From: Xestospongia bergquistia | Taxonomy: Eukaryota > Porifera > Demospongiae > Haplosclerida > Petrosiidae | Direction: 5' to 3' | NCBI GenBank assembly: GCA_963965975.1 | Contig: OZ014411.1 | Coordinates: forward strand, 4,759,001 to 4,823,000 | DNA length: 64,000 nt | Shown here: positions 35,197 through 46,500 of the stretch, piece by piece | Numbering within the stretch: the stretch's first letter is position 1 | How the letters are laid out: every line of letters starts with the position of its first letter | Translations under genes and position numbers: made by a program | Notes under the pieces: model-generated | Told to the model about the DNA's origin: nothing | Seen by the model: only the letters and a program-made list of their open reading frames with translations | Database searches by the model: none

Positions 35197-36379
35197 TTCC
35201 CTTTAGGAAACCAAGAAACACGGCCGATGATAGAGCCAAAATAACTACGACGTGCGACATACAGCTAAGTCATCACGTTTAAACAAACAATACTACTCAG
35301 CACTTTATTATTATATCATCAAACGTATAACGTAAACATAGCAGATTCAGCACTTCTTATTAGCTAAGTCATCAAATAATCTCACTATACTCCTTAGTGG
35401 GTGGTGATTATATGTTATTGTACTAACATTAAAGACACTCATAGCCCAATATAAATAATAATGTAGACGGGTTCATATTGGAATTAGAAAAAACTGTGAG
35501 CTAGTTAAATAGATCTCATTACAACCTTTACATATCAGTTCTTGATGTCCATAGGTCCATATATATTTATTTTTTTTCATAATCTGTCAGTTTGAGATTT
35601 TGAAAAGAATATATATCTAATGCTCAACAGCCACATGCTAGTTTATGGAGCCATAGTGACTGTTTTTTTGAGTCACACACACACACACACACACACCCAT
35701 CCACACACACACACCACACATACCATTGCTACAATTGGTAATAGAACATTAGACTAGATCAGACACAAGTTAGTTTACATTGCAGATACATTTACCTTAA
35801 CCAATTGATTTCGGTCTAGATTTATAACAATAATTATAATATTTGAACTAATCACAGACTCACAGTAGATATGCTATTAGTACCTATTGTTAAAGAGATT
35901 CATAGTCAATTCATTTTATGCATATAAACCTGTTGTGTTCGTATTTGAATTAAAATAGTGTTTACAAACTTAAATAAAGCAATCTGAGTGGTCAGTTTCA
36001 AGTACATAAATCACATAGAAAATATCTGCCAACATGTCTGCTAACACATAGAAATTGTCCTGTAAATGTTGATATCTTCTTTGACTTTTTTCTTCTCACA
36101 CATATAGACTCCTCATCAAGCAAAAGTTTATAAGCTTATATAAAACTTATAAAATTAAATAATGTGATATAAAATTTGAACATAATGATTAATAATATAT
36201 AATATATATAATTATAAATTAGAGTGATATAAACTTTGAACATAACAATTAATAATATACATATATACACATACACACATATATACATATATTAGTTAAT
36301 CATTATGTTCAAATTTTATATCACATTATCTAAATTTTATAATTTTTGAATAAACTTATAAACATTTGGTTGATAAGCA

Positions 36380-36835
36380 GGCACTGCTACCACATGCTTA
36401 TAGGTATTAGTGCATGACTACAATGTAAGGCTACATAGGCTGCTGGTAGCTCCAGTCCAAATGTAATGTTAGTTAAAACTTACATTCTTACTGCTAAATA
36501 CCTTTCTTATCAAATATATATGTGAACTCTGACCTTTTGTTCAAGCTCTTTATTGACATAATTAAAAGATAGCCTGAAGCTGAGAGCAACCTTTGCCTTT
36601 TCAAATAATTGAAAGACAGTCCAGTCTATAGTATTCCAGTCCAATGTTTACACTCCCACTGAAAAGCATCAGTAACATCATTATGCTGTTTTGATTGTTA
36701 ATTACCATGGAATGAACAGTTTGTTAGAACAGAAGTATACTATGACTTCTCTGAAAGGGTGTACATGTGGTTTGGTTATAGGAAGACTGTCCTAATACAT
36801 AGTCCATAGTGACAACCCTCACACACATCTCTGGC
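36380..36835 (+). repeat. ~450-bp direct repeat, copy 2
   Basis: Partner of 33155-33600. Direct repeats on both sides of the 34108-35196 gene could result from, or favour, unequal crossing-over that inserts or removes the gene. Confidence 0.85.
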
Positions 36836-36860
36836 ATCCATGCTATATTGTGTGTGTGTA

Positions 36861-36907
<47 letters not shown>

Positions 36908-37190
36908 TATATACACTAATAATGTTATACACTAATAATGTTAATACATTATTACATTGTATTAAGTGAAGGAGATATTGTATATTAAGTGAGGGAGACA
37001 TTAGTGACATTAATGATAGTTGTGTGTAGGACTGACTTGAGTAAAGACTTCACTTTCTTTGTTTTGTGCAAGTAAATGTGTAAAATCATGTGAATTATAA
37101 CTATTAATAACTTCACCACCATGTATATAAATAACCTATATAATAAAGAAAGGAGGAAATAAATTATTGATATTAACATTTGATCAGTAT

Positions 37191-37192
<2 letters not shown>

Positions 37193-37243
<51 letters not shown>
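37193..37243 (+). repeat. TA microsatellite
   Basis: About 50 bp of TA dinucleotides, preceded at 36849-36903 by a TG repeat. Confidence 0.95.
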
Positions 37244-37250
<7 letters not shown>

Positions 37251-37379
37251 CCAACCATAACCATTTGTTAATCCATCTATTCAGAGATTTTTAATTCACA
37301 AATACTGAAATATCATTTCCTTTTGTTTAACTCGCTAATCCCTCCATACATAAATTTCTAATAACTACTCATAACTAAC

Positions 37380-38420
37380 CTCTTTCCATTTTTGTATTGT
37401 TTCTTTGTCCATCAATTCAGGATTATCAACAATACATAATACAAGACCTTCTAACAATGTCTCCTTTTTCTCTTGTGATCTTTCTGATGTTCCCTCTTCA
37501 ATGCCTCCTTTCTCCATCAGTGGTGTTGGCTGAGGAGTAGGAGATAATGACTCCTTATCAAAAGAGACTTGAGTACTTACAACAGCGAGAGGTTTGTGAA
37601 GATGAAGATGAAGTTGGTCTCTATGATCAATGTTCACAATCAAAGAGTCTTCTATCATAGAGTCGACTTTAGTAAATTCTCTCTCTTCTGTTTCCATTAG
37701 ATCTTCCTCTGGTTCTTTATTGGTCTGAGAGTTTTCAAGACTAAGAGATGCATCTCTTTCTTCTTCTCCATTTTTTTCAGTACTTTGTTCAACTTCCATT
37801 TCTCTTTCCGACTCTCTAGGATCTACAAGAGAACCGTCAGTACCCAAAACAGGTGACAAGAGTGTATCATGATGTCCATTGATGGTATGCTTCTTTTCGC
37901 TTTGTATTACAGAGACAGTACTAGTTGTCACCAAAAGAGTTTGGACAGTAAGGGAGGATGTTTGCGGTTGTAAGGAATACTCTTCTTCAGGTAATCGGAC
38001 ACCCTGATTGATGCTATTAAGAAGCCACTCAGGTGTAACTATTTTGATGTTATGTTTAGTAGCTTCTTCATACTTAGGTCCATGTGGTTCTAAGCCAATT
38101 AAATGAGTCACTTTATCATTGAGTGTTCCTTGATAATGTCCGCCATTATATGTTACTAATGCCCATATCTTTTCTCTATTGCTGACAGAAACCTGTAAAT
38201 AAAATGAACACATATATTTGACAGATTAAGAGGGAACACAGTTCCAATACCATAGACATCTAGTGTATGCCAAGCCCTAACCACAATGTACATATTAGTG
38301 ACTGATAAATTTAATATTATTTTAATTAACACTGAACTATATTACGTACAACTTACTTGAGTAGGACATATGACCATATTAGTTAATAATTTGTTACCAG
38401 ACATTTCAAATGGAGGAGTA
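37380..38420 (-). CDS. PTIP (PAXIP1)-like BRCT protein, partial gene
   Basis: Two firm exons: 38420-38357 (PPFEMSG...TNMVICPTQ) and 38192-37380, joined in phase across a GT-AG intron. Together they form a BRCT domain: a V-S-x(4)-KIWALVTYNGG core, THLI, a KYEEA helix, IKIVTPEWLL and a LPEEEY end. This arrangement matches the second N-terminal BRCT of PTIP, a nuclear adaptor of the DNA-damage response and of MLL3/4 histone methyltransferase complexes. An acidic, Ser/Glu-rich linker follows, then the start of another BRCT (EGLVLCIVDNPELMDKETIQKWKEV) cut at a GT donor (37379). The downstream exons are not visible before the MACPF gene at 35196. The gene may therefore be truncated or continue over a very long intron. 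First exons uncertain. Confidence 0.7.
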
Positions 38421-38748
38421 CTGGAGCAACAGGAGTAAGTTAAGAAAGATAACAAACAAATTGTTATAATCCAATGTGTCAATAGGAAATCTATTATTAA
38501 CTACGTCATCATTTATAACACTGAGCCCTCCTACTATATAGTATAAACTAACAATACATTAGTCTTCCTTTGACAATTCATAATATATAATACCGATATC
38601 CTCTTGGGATTAAAATTACATATTCTAGTAATGGAAATTAGGATACAGTAAAAGTAATCCACATTTCATTGATAGCCTAACCCACTTTGACTAAAGAATA
38701 AAAAAACAATAACTTATATTATCCAGATATCCCATCCGTTTAACTTAC

Positions 38749-38925
38749 ATTTACTACAACAGCATTGCAGTCATCTCCAAGTAATGGATGAACATCATTA
38801 ACTTGTTCATTAATTTCACACAAAAATATGATTAAACTTAAATTAACTAATTTGAAAATTTTTGGTCCATGAAACAAGCATTTGACTATGATACACTTAT
38901 ATTGAGAAGATATGGATGAATCCAT
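38749..38925 (-). CDS. Possible first exon of the PTIP-like gene
   Basis: An ATG-initiated open frame of 59 codons ends at a good GTAAGT donor. It lies just upstream of the BRCT exons on the same strand, in the position of the PTIP N-terminal BRCT. Its phase does not join directly to the exon at 38420, so an unresolved small exon between 38421 and 38748 would be needed. Sequence similarity to a BRCT domain is not obvious. Confidence 0.35.
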
Positions 38926-39009
38926 TTGATAAAATGCTAGATAATTTATCTTTAGGAGAAGAGTGAGTCAAGAAGATTGTTTGTGTTGTGATGCCTTTAG
39001 CAAAGAAGG

Positions 39010-39400
39010 GTGGTTTTATGTTTGTGTTAATGTGATGCTAGATCCCTGTTAAAGTGGTTGTTAAATCCATGTTAAAATTGTGCTAGATTGGTGTTAAATT
39101 GGTGTTATGTTTGTGTTAAAGAGGTGTTAAAAAAGTGTCAAATCCATGTTAAAATGGTGTTAAGTACATGTTAAAATTATGCTAGAGCCATGTTAAATTG
39201 ATGTTAAATTAATGTTAAAATGGTGTTAGTTTGTGGTGCTAAATCCTTGTTAAAGTAATGCTAAATTCATGTTAAAATGGTGCTACATCTATGTTAATAT
39301 CGTGTTAAATCCATGTTAAAATGGTGTTAAACTTGTGCAAATGTACACCAAATCCATATTAAAATGGTGTTAAATATGTGTTAAAATGGTTCCAGATCTG
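39010..39400 (+). repeat. Degenerate TGTTAAA minisatellite
   Basis: About 390 bp of loosely repeated 9-20 bp words of the form (A/C)TGTTAAA(A/T)TGGTGTTAAATCC. The motif GTTAAA or GCTA(A/G)A recurs about every 10 bp across the whole stretch. Copies are diverged, so this is an old array. Non-coding on both strands. Confidence 0.85.
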
Positions 39401-40526
39401 TTGTATTTCAATATATACCAAGCAGTCTTCTTGCTCTGGATATGTAATAGATTGTTTTGGCAAGAAACCCATGTGATGTGACTTCAGATTTATTATAAGT
39501 TATGAGCAGCTTGTAATTCTAAAACTAAAGACAAGCAAAACTAAGCTGAGCATGTTTCTGATCATGAGAAGACAAATAAAAGTGAATTTATACTCTGTAG
39601 CTGTGATGAGCAGACATACAATGCATTCAGTCCTGTCGTTCATTGTTGATTAAATTGCACATTTTTTTTACTATAGGAGCAATAATAATAATTATTTGCA
39701 CATGTTTCATTTTTTGTTGTTCATTTTTTGAATCCCAACTAGTCATATGAGAGAGATAGTTTGTCTATACTGTCAAGACTAACGAGATAAACACACCAAG
39801 TACATACATGTTTAGTGCAAATATTTGCCTGACTGGCCAAACTTGACTTCAGTTACAAACTTCAATGTTCTAATAAAAGATATCAATGACCTTTAACTAC
39901 AGCCTTTTGTATAATACGTGTTATCTGTACTTGATCAATATGAAGTATTGCTATTGAAGATAAGCATGCATTAATTTTATTTTCTCTTGTTTGTTAAAAT
40001 ATATGATTATATTTGATGTAACTTTTGTATATTTACACTAGAACCTACTAAATGGAAACTGATTATTGAACTCACGAAATCATGTGAAAGATCCATAAAC
40101 AATTATACAGAGATACTCTATTATCAGACTCATAAAATCCTGTCAAAAATTCAGCAAACACCATGGAGTCCATACGACCAATGCATTGAACCTACTCAAG
40201 GAGTTAAGCAGGTCTCAATTATAACCTAAATTACCTATCAGAATTTTATTGGCCCAATAAGTCATTTGTCCTATAATAAGTCCACTCTTTTATATAATAG
40301 CATAGTATTTATCATGCAGGTGATTTCTCAATGTTGTATACATAAACAAGAACTTTTCTTCTGATCTAATTTAAATAAAATGATTGCATAACTCAAACTT
40401 TACTTAAATAACTTTATATAAGAATCCAATTACATTAACTAGAGCTATTAGCAAGATTATAATACAAAATAAATTTTAAATAGCTGCATGTATCAAAGTA
40501 AGTGTCATGTTGTATATTTTGCAAGT
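39401..40526. other. Spacer 3' of the large receptor gene
   Basis: 39505-39990 is one of five copies of a spacer repeat; others are at about 47715-48000, 50755-50850, 53865-54150 and 58735-59010. It shares AAAGAAAAGTAAAAC-like words, a TTTCTGATCATGAGAAGACAAATAAA-type segment and AATCCCAACTAGTC. In the cluster this spacer lies upstream of the small ITAM-like genes. Its presence here marks an ancient cluster boundary. No gene seen. Confidence 0.65.
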
Positions 40527-43500
40527 TCAATTGTCATCATAAATCATTGACTCTCGAGCAGCAATTTCTGTGATTTCATTCATTCCTAAAAGATTTCTAA
40601 TATCCTCATCTTCATGATCTATTACAAGGGATTCAATTTCTTGATGTGAATGAGTATGAGTTGGCTTTTTAACAAAAATCTCAAGAAACTTCTTTATTGC
40701 CTTATAGCTTTTAATACGAAGGTAAACATGATATAGAGTAATGACTACAAATATCACAAAAGCAAGAGATAATAGTACTTTAGATGATAAATTGTTGTTA
40801 GAAACAAATGCTGACATAGCAGCTAAAAGAACAAAGAAGAATGTTTCAAAAACATTGTTATATCCTTTTCGGTATACACCTCCAAAATTGGCAATAAGGG
40901 TTAAAATAACAACAGCACATATGATAATTGTGCCTGTAGTTGTACTTGTATTGTTATTAAATGAGGTCACTAGTAACAACACTAACCTAATGGTTAGAAG
41001 GAATCCAGGCCAAAAACAATATCTGTCTTTAAATGGTCCACCAAATGCATCAAAAAATGGTTTCATCTTGTTCAGGAAACTACAACCTCTCCAATTGCTG
41101 ACACGCCACTCTAACAGCTGTAAAAACAGCAATATTATAGTGAATAGAATAATTAGAAGAAATACTACAATAATAGCAAATGTGAAGAGGATGATGTGTT
41201 TGACAGACAAGTATTCAATGTTAGGATCTGTATACCATGAATAATGAGTAGTACTTTGACCACACTCGTATTTAACAAATGATAGTGCTAATGTAACTGT
41301 GCGAAGTAGCTTCATATATGATAACAGAATTAGTGTAGCCAAAACTGGAACAGTATTGTGACCAATAAGACGACCTAACTTGGTATGTTCAGCAAGGAAG
41401 ATAATAATAATAATGATGACCCATATGTAAAATGGGAAGACAAACTGTAACCATACTTTAACATAACTATCCATACCATTGTAGAAACATGTTTCAATAC
41501 CAAGATCAAGATTCAGCCAGGAAATAAACTGACTAAGAAAAATGATAGGTCCAGAAGGAAAGAAAATAGCTTCATTGAGTTTGATAATGTTGGCGAAAAA
41601 AATGAGTCCATTGATCATACCTAGAGAAACAGTGAAGTTTAGTAGTAACAAGAACACTACCAAAGCAAATCCAGCTAGACTGAATACAATAAGTAGAGCC
41701 AAGTACGAGTTGGAATTACAAGTTCCACATTTGTTAGATCCTAATAACAGACTTAATCCATTGGCACATTCACCACATAATATACCAGATCTGTTCAAAG
41801 CACACTGGATATCAGGACTAGTTATATTAAAAGAAACTAATGACAACAAACAATAATCAAAAGGACAAATTTTATGAGCAATAACACAATGTTTGTCAGT
41901 ATTATATCCCATCCATACATTGCCTTGTTTGGAGATAATTTGAAAGGAAGCATTACATTTAGTAGTACTTAAAGAAGACAATAACTCACTGCTACAGTCA
42001 CAATGTCCAGAATTTGGTGTAAGCTCAAATCCATGTGGACAATCTAGTATTGTAATATTGACACTTATGTTGGTCTTTAAGTAGACAGGCACATTTACAT
42101 AATTCTCAATAACAACAGATATTTTAAGTTCAGTAGTAAGTGGGATAACATCAGCATAATTCTTAACATTAACAGTGTAACTAAAATTTTGACAACTTGG
42201 TTGCCATGACTTAAGTATTTGACCAATTTCCTCTCCTTTTATAACCTCAACAACTTTTAATGTACCAGTAGTAGTCCCAAATCTTTGACCTACAGTCACT
42301 ATAGGTATGTATACCATTTGTCCTGGATAACCCTCTGTAATATAGATATGCAAACTGCAGTCTGGATCATACCCATTGCAAAAACAAGCTCTAGTAGCAT
42401 CAGAGGATATAAGACTTATATTACTGTCACTGGAAGAGGAGTAGTTAAATGTTGCGTTAAAAAGAGCACCACTGTTCTGAAGAAATGCCAGGAGATAAGT
42501 TGATGTGGCTGGTAGTACATTACACTGGTCAATGCTGCCTCCATACAAAACTGATCCAGACAAATTAGCAGTATTGTTATAACAATGAATGCCATTGGTT
42601 TTATCTGTGACATATTCATTATTGAAATTGACTTGCAGAAAGCATATGTCATTAACAAGACTTGTCTGATCAACATACATTGCTCCTCCAGTATTTGCAG
42701 CATGATTGTCAATAAAGCAAATAACTGCTGGATAATTCAGCACCAGAATACTATTTGCAGAAAAGGATATTCCACCACCATTGTAACCAGTGTTATTGAC
42801 AAAACTGTTCTCTCCTACAACAAAAATTTGGGAACCTACAACTTTAGCACCATTTGCATCATTATTTTTAACATGAAGTCCAGTAATTGTCACTTTGTAA
42901 ATTGTAGATATTGAAAGTGTTGATCCTGTAAAATCGGTAGATGGATTAGCTGGCCAATATTGGACAGAATACTCCATTGTTACATCTTTTATAATGTACG
43001 AAATAGGTGCTCCAATATGAAACTCTTCACCTAAAAGATTTATTCCGATTCCTAAGAAGCCAATATTTCCTTTGAAATATGTATTTTCTATTGATATGAC
43101 TTGCATTGAGTTTAGTTTTAGTGTCCAAAGGCAATGTATACCAAGAGCACCTGTGCCACCACCAAAATTATGTAGAAAAGTACTTTTTTCTATTTTAATT
43201 GGATAATCTGCATATTGGAGTTTATTATAACCACATTGACATGACATAATTCGTGTTCCCACACCAATACGTACCAGTAAACCACTAAATAGTACATTGA
43301 ATCTAGAAGCATCACCGTATGAAGCCAATGGATAAATGATATTAGCATAGCTACTGTTAAAACGAGATATTATCACAGTATAGTAAGTGACACTGGACAT
43401 TATTATAACAGCCATGTTAGCACCATATACTGCTGTGTTACCATAAGCTACTACATTGTCTATGATAACATCTACTCCATACATTCCAGTCTGTTCCATA

Positions 43501-44312
43501 AACACTTGTAAACCAGCACTAGAATGAACACTTGAAAACTCATTTATGTTCAAATTAGTACCAAATGAAACATTAGTATTTACAATACTGGCTTTATATA
43601 TAGTAGGACTAGAAGGACAATAAAATGGATTGGTATATAAGATGGCCAAGTTAGCTCCAAGACAATATAACACTGGACAGCCTTCATAGAATGTATTGAG
43701 ATTATTTTGTGAAAAAGATGAGTTATAAATTTCTAAACCAAATACATTTAAAGCTAAAAGACCAAAACCTGAATTGTTATGAACTGAAAACTCATTAACT
43801 GAAAGATTATGAACCTCCACAACAACAACAGTAGCATTATCTGCAATCAAGCTATGTGTGTCTGCTGTTTCATTTAAAAGGAGTAAAAGGTAATTATGCA
43901 TTTGTGAATTATTAAGCAGCAGACGTCCACAGTTGGTTATAGTCAATGATTGTAATGTTATATTGGAGGAAAACATAAAGATAATATTTGATGTACGTGA
44001 CTTACAATTAATGATAGCAGTAGACAGCATCACAGTCTCATAAAATTGTTTTCTCCTTCCTAGTCCTTGTAGTGTGAGGTTAGTAACATTAGAGATGAGG
44101 TATGTCCGATTAGATGGTATAATATGAATGCCCTCAATGAAGAAGAATGCTGTGTTAGACTTGAAGAAGCCATTATCGTAATAGTAGGCCAATTCATGAC
44201 AGTTTGTGTGGCGTGGACAGTTACTGCCATCACTATTAGGATGTACATAGTAGTCTTGGCAGTTTGACAAAATGATGTTCACAATTAAAAGCAAAATAGA
44301 TTCTCCATACAT
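40527..44312 (-). CDS. Beta-helix ectodomain multi-pass membrane receptor-like protein, 1261 aa
   Basis: Single-exon gene. Residues 1-18 form a signal peptide, and the mature start has YYVHP...CPRHTNCHELAYY. To about residue 780 the ectodomain is dense in N-x-S/T sites and in short strands with FxxN and GG(A/G) words (for example FVNNTGYNGGGISFS, FIDNHAANTGGAMYV). This is the pattern of right-handed parallel beta-helices and of chlamydial Pmp repeats. A Cys-rich module follows (CPFDYC near 817, then NRSGILCGEC...LGSNKCGTC). From about 872 come seven to eight hydrophobic segments to about 1210, then a ~50-residue acidic cytosolic tail. Related sequences are at 48713-49092, 55353-55736 and 60999-64000. 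A surface receptor or adhesion protein is likely; ligand and signalling mode are unknown. Confidence 0.8.
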   Translation of the reverse strand: MYGESILLLIVNIILSNCQDYYVHPNSDGSNCPRHTNCHELAYYYDNGFFKSNTAFFFIEGIHIIPSNRTYLISNVTNLTLQGLGRRKQFYETVMLSTAIINCKSRTSNIIFMFSSNITLQSLTITNCGRLLLNNSQMHNYLLLLLNETADTHSLIADNATVVVVEVHNLSVNEFSVHNNSGFGLLALNVFGLEIYNSSFSQNNLNTFYEGCPVLYCLGANLAILYTNPFYCPSSPTIYKASIVNTNVSFGTNLNINEFSSVHSSAGLQVFMEQTGMYGVDVIIDNVVAYGNTAVYGANMAVIIMSSVTYYTVIISRFNSSYANIIYPLASYGDASRFNVLFSGLLVRIGVGTRIMSCQCGYNKLQYADYPIKIEKSTFLHNFGGGTGALGIHCLWTLKLNSMQVISIENTYFKGNIGFLGIGINLLGEEFHIGAPISYIIKDVTMEYSVQYWPANPSTDFTGSTLSISTIYKVTITGLHVKNNDANGAKVVGSQIFVVGENSFVNNTGYNGGGISFSANSILVLNYPAVICFIDNHAANTGGAMYVDQTSLVNDICFLQVNFNNEYVTDKTNGIHCYNNTANLSGSVLYGGSIDQCNVLPATSTYLLAFLQNSGALFNATFNYSSSSDSNISLISSDATRACFCNGYDPDCSLHIYITEGYPGQMVYIPIVTVGQRFGTTTGTLKVVEVIKGEEIGQILKSWQPSCQNFSYTVNVKNYADVIPLTTELKISVVIENYVNVPVYLKTNISVNITILDCPHGFELTPNSGHCDCSSELLSSLSTTKCNASFQIISKQGNVWMGYNTDKHCVIAHKICPFDYCLLSLVSFNITSPDIQCALNRSGILCGECANGLSLLLGSNKCGTCNSNSYLALLIVFSLAGFALVVFLLLLNFTVSLGMINGLIFFANIIKLNEAIFFPSGPIIFLSQFISWLNLDLGIETCFYNGMDSYVKVWLQFVFPFYIWVIIIIIIFLAEHTKLGRLIGHNTVPVLATLILLSYMKLLRTVTLALSFVKYECGQSTTHYSWYTDPNIEYLSVKHIILFTFAIIVVFLLIILFTIILLFLQLLEWRVSNWRGCSFLNKMKPFFDAFGGPFKDRYCFWPGFLLTIRLVLLLVTSFNNNTSTTTGTIIICAVVILTLIANFGGVYRKGYNNVFETFFFVLLAAMSAFVSNNNLSSKVLLSLAFVIFVVITLYHVYLRIKSYKAIKKFLEIFVKKPTHTHSHQEIESLVIDHEDEDIRNLLGMNEITEIAARESMIYDDN

Positions 44313-46500
44313 AGTGAAAGCTTTTTCTTATCTTAAGAAAAGATAGCGTCACGATTAAGCAAAACAAATTTGTGATAGACCATAATACACTAACTTAAAT
44401 GTATTCGTTGATCTTTAATTGTATTTATGATAAAATGAATGATATTGCAGTCAATGTGTGGGCGTTTAATGGTAAAATTGGTCCGGTAAAAAAAAACGGT
44501 CCGGCAGACTCTTAAAAGAGATCCCATCACATAAAATTTTGGTCAGGGGATAAAAAATTAGTCCGCTACAGTCTGCGCATAACAACACCTTTTAACAAGT
44601 TTAATATCTATCAAGGTGCCAATGAAGAACAAGCTGGTTGAGCAAGTATACCGTACATTACTCATTACTATAGGGAGGTACCCAGATTGTACAGAAACCA
44701 GAAAGTGTGCTATTAAGAAAATTTGAAAAGGTTCTTAGTTGAGGAGAATAGAAAGTTATACTATATACAGAAGAAGAATCAGGTTTGATGTGACATTTTT
44801 AGTATATTTGCTATATAGCCTTTGCAACATCTCTGTGTGCTGGACATAATCCAGCTGAAAACACATACATGCAATACTAACTATAGCCCCACCTACTGCA
44901 ATGCTCGAAAGAAAGATTCTCTACACAATTCTTAATGAAAAGGAAAAATAGTACGATTATATAATCAAGTGTTAGTCCCTGTATATTGTGAATGTAGACA
45001 ACTGGTAAGTAGGATGATGATGCAGTGCAATCAATGTCAATATTGATTTTATGATGATTATGTAACTGTACCCAGTATCATTTTAAGAGATAATATTAGT
45101 TGACTCTGTAAGCCCATGGTATTATATTTTTGTAAAAAATAAAGAATAACAGGTAATATTATTATGATGATTATTAATGTAGTTGTAGCAAATCATCCTT
45201 AATAAAGGTCTGTGTGTTGTGAGGTTGGTACCTTGTTTCAAAATATAGGACTGAAACGTTTGAATCCTGTGGTGGAGCAGAGTAGGCTTTCTTTTTCTCT
45301 TTCATTATGTTGAAACCTTATTTCTGTATTTGCAATAATTGTTTAAGTGGGTACCAACATGTGATACCAAGTTGTCTTGCAAAAATGTCTGAATTCGAAC
45401 AAGGTACAAACACATGCAGGACAGCTTGTAGAGAGTGAGATTAGCTCAAGTGAGCTCTGCAGACAGGTGCATAGACACATACAGTACCCCACAATGTCTG
45501 GAGAGAGGGGCAGGTAATTACTGACTGTTTCAGCTTCAATATTGTTGATTGGTACTGTTGATTTGGGTATAAAATGATTAGAGTTAAAAGATTGTGCAGG
45601 ATTTTTCTAAGCTAATGAATGATATCCAGGTGGTCAAATTTGTTGAGCATTTTCAATTTTTAGTTCATACAGAAAAAGTGAATTGAAATCTTATACAAAA
45701 TAGACAAATGTAAAGGAAATTATAAACAATGCCATTTGAAATCCTTACACAGTTAAAGTGACATCAATTAGACATATTTCACACTACATAGCATCAAACC
45801 CTGATTTCTCATTGGATGAGTGGACAAACATTACAGATTCATTTGAGGGACCTAGGTTTGTTTCCACATCTCCATAGAGTAATAAAAGTAGTGAAAAAAG
45901 AGAAATACCAGGATGGGAGATATCGATGAAGAAAGGTATACAGGTGATCATGAGAGTATTTACACCTACAAGTATATTTGGGTGATGTAGTGAACGAAAA
46001 GATACAAGATATTTTGGGCCAACTAGTAGATAAACTGGAGATAGAGAATTGATGAGATGAAATAGATAATTTTAGACCTTGTATATGGCAAGAAACAGCA
46101 ATTGTACTTTTTTGAAAGTTCTGTCTCAGAATGCGAAGAGCTCGAGTTTTAGTTGAACTATAGGTTAGTATAAGTTACTGGCAATTTCGTTTCACCTTAA
46201 ATGAATAGGGCCAGACGTACGAGATAGAAAATTTTTCGAACACATAAAATAAGTGTGTCCAAAATTTATGCCTTTGATCATCGTGGATAACAACGAAGTT
46301 CAAGAAAGCGGCTCACGTAATTAATTGTTTCACTACCTATAAGCTACACTTGTATATATTAATTTAACTGATTCTATTTACTACAAAAGAAGGAAAATGT
46401 CCAAATATATATAGTGACTTGAACTTAATAGTTCACTCTATGTAAAGCAAGACAGATGTTTCAATAAACTCATATACATATACATTTCTGTTTATAAGTC
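44313..46500. other. Spacer between receptor-like and ITAM-like genes
   Basis: No gene recognised. About 45240-45390 resembles 52310-52430 (shared GTTTAAGTGGGTACCAA). About 46240-46500 resembles 49100-49400 (shared GATAACAACGAAGTTCAAGA). These similarities show that this spacer is part of the amplified unit. 44470-44590 holds an odd GGTCCGG/GTCCG-containing patch with A runs. Confidence 0.55.

Larger units (their letters stand above)
35197..37379. other. Intergenic: duplicated flank, microsatellites
   Basis: 35515-35820 is the duplicated MACPF 5' flank. CA repeats lie at about 35673-35714, and nested inverted AT-rich blocks around 36120-36360 carry copies of a TGATATAAA...TTGAACATAA motif in both orientations. 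A TG repeat lies at 36849-36903 and a TA repeat at 37193-37243. I looked for the missing 3' exons of the PTIP-like gene here and found none. Confidence 0.6.

Noticed and set aside
36985..37254. 89-codon minus-strand frame considered as a 3' PTIP exon
   Set aside because: N-terminal half is translated TA microsatellite and no BRCT pattern is present.
40741..42914. Frames of 70-167 codons inside the receptor-like gene
   Set aside because: Antisense or out-of-phase shadows of the 1261-residue gene.
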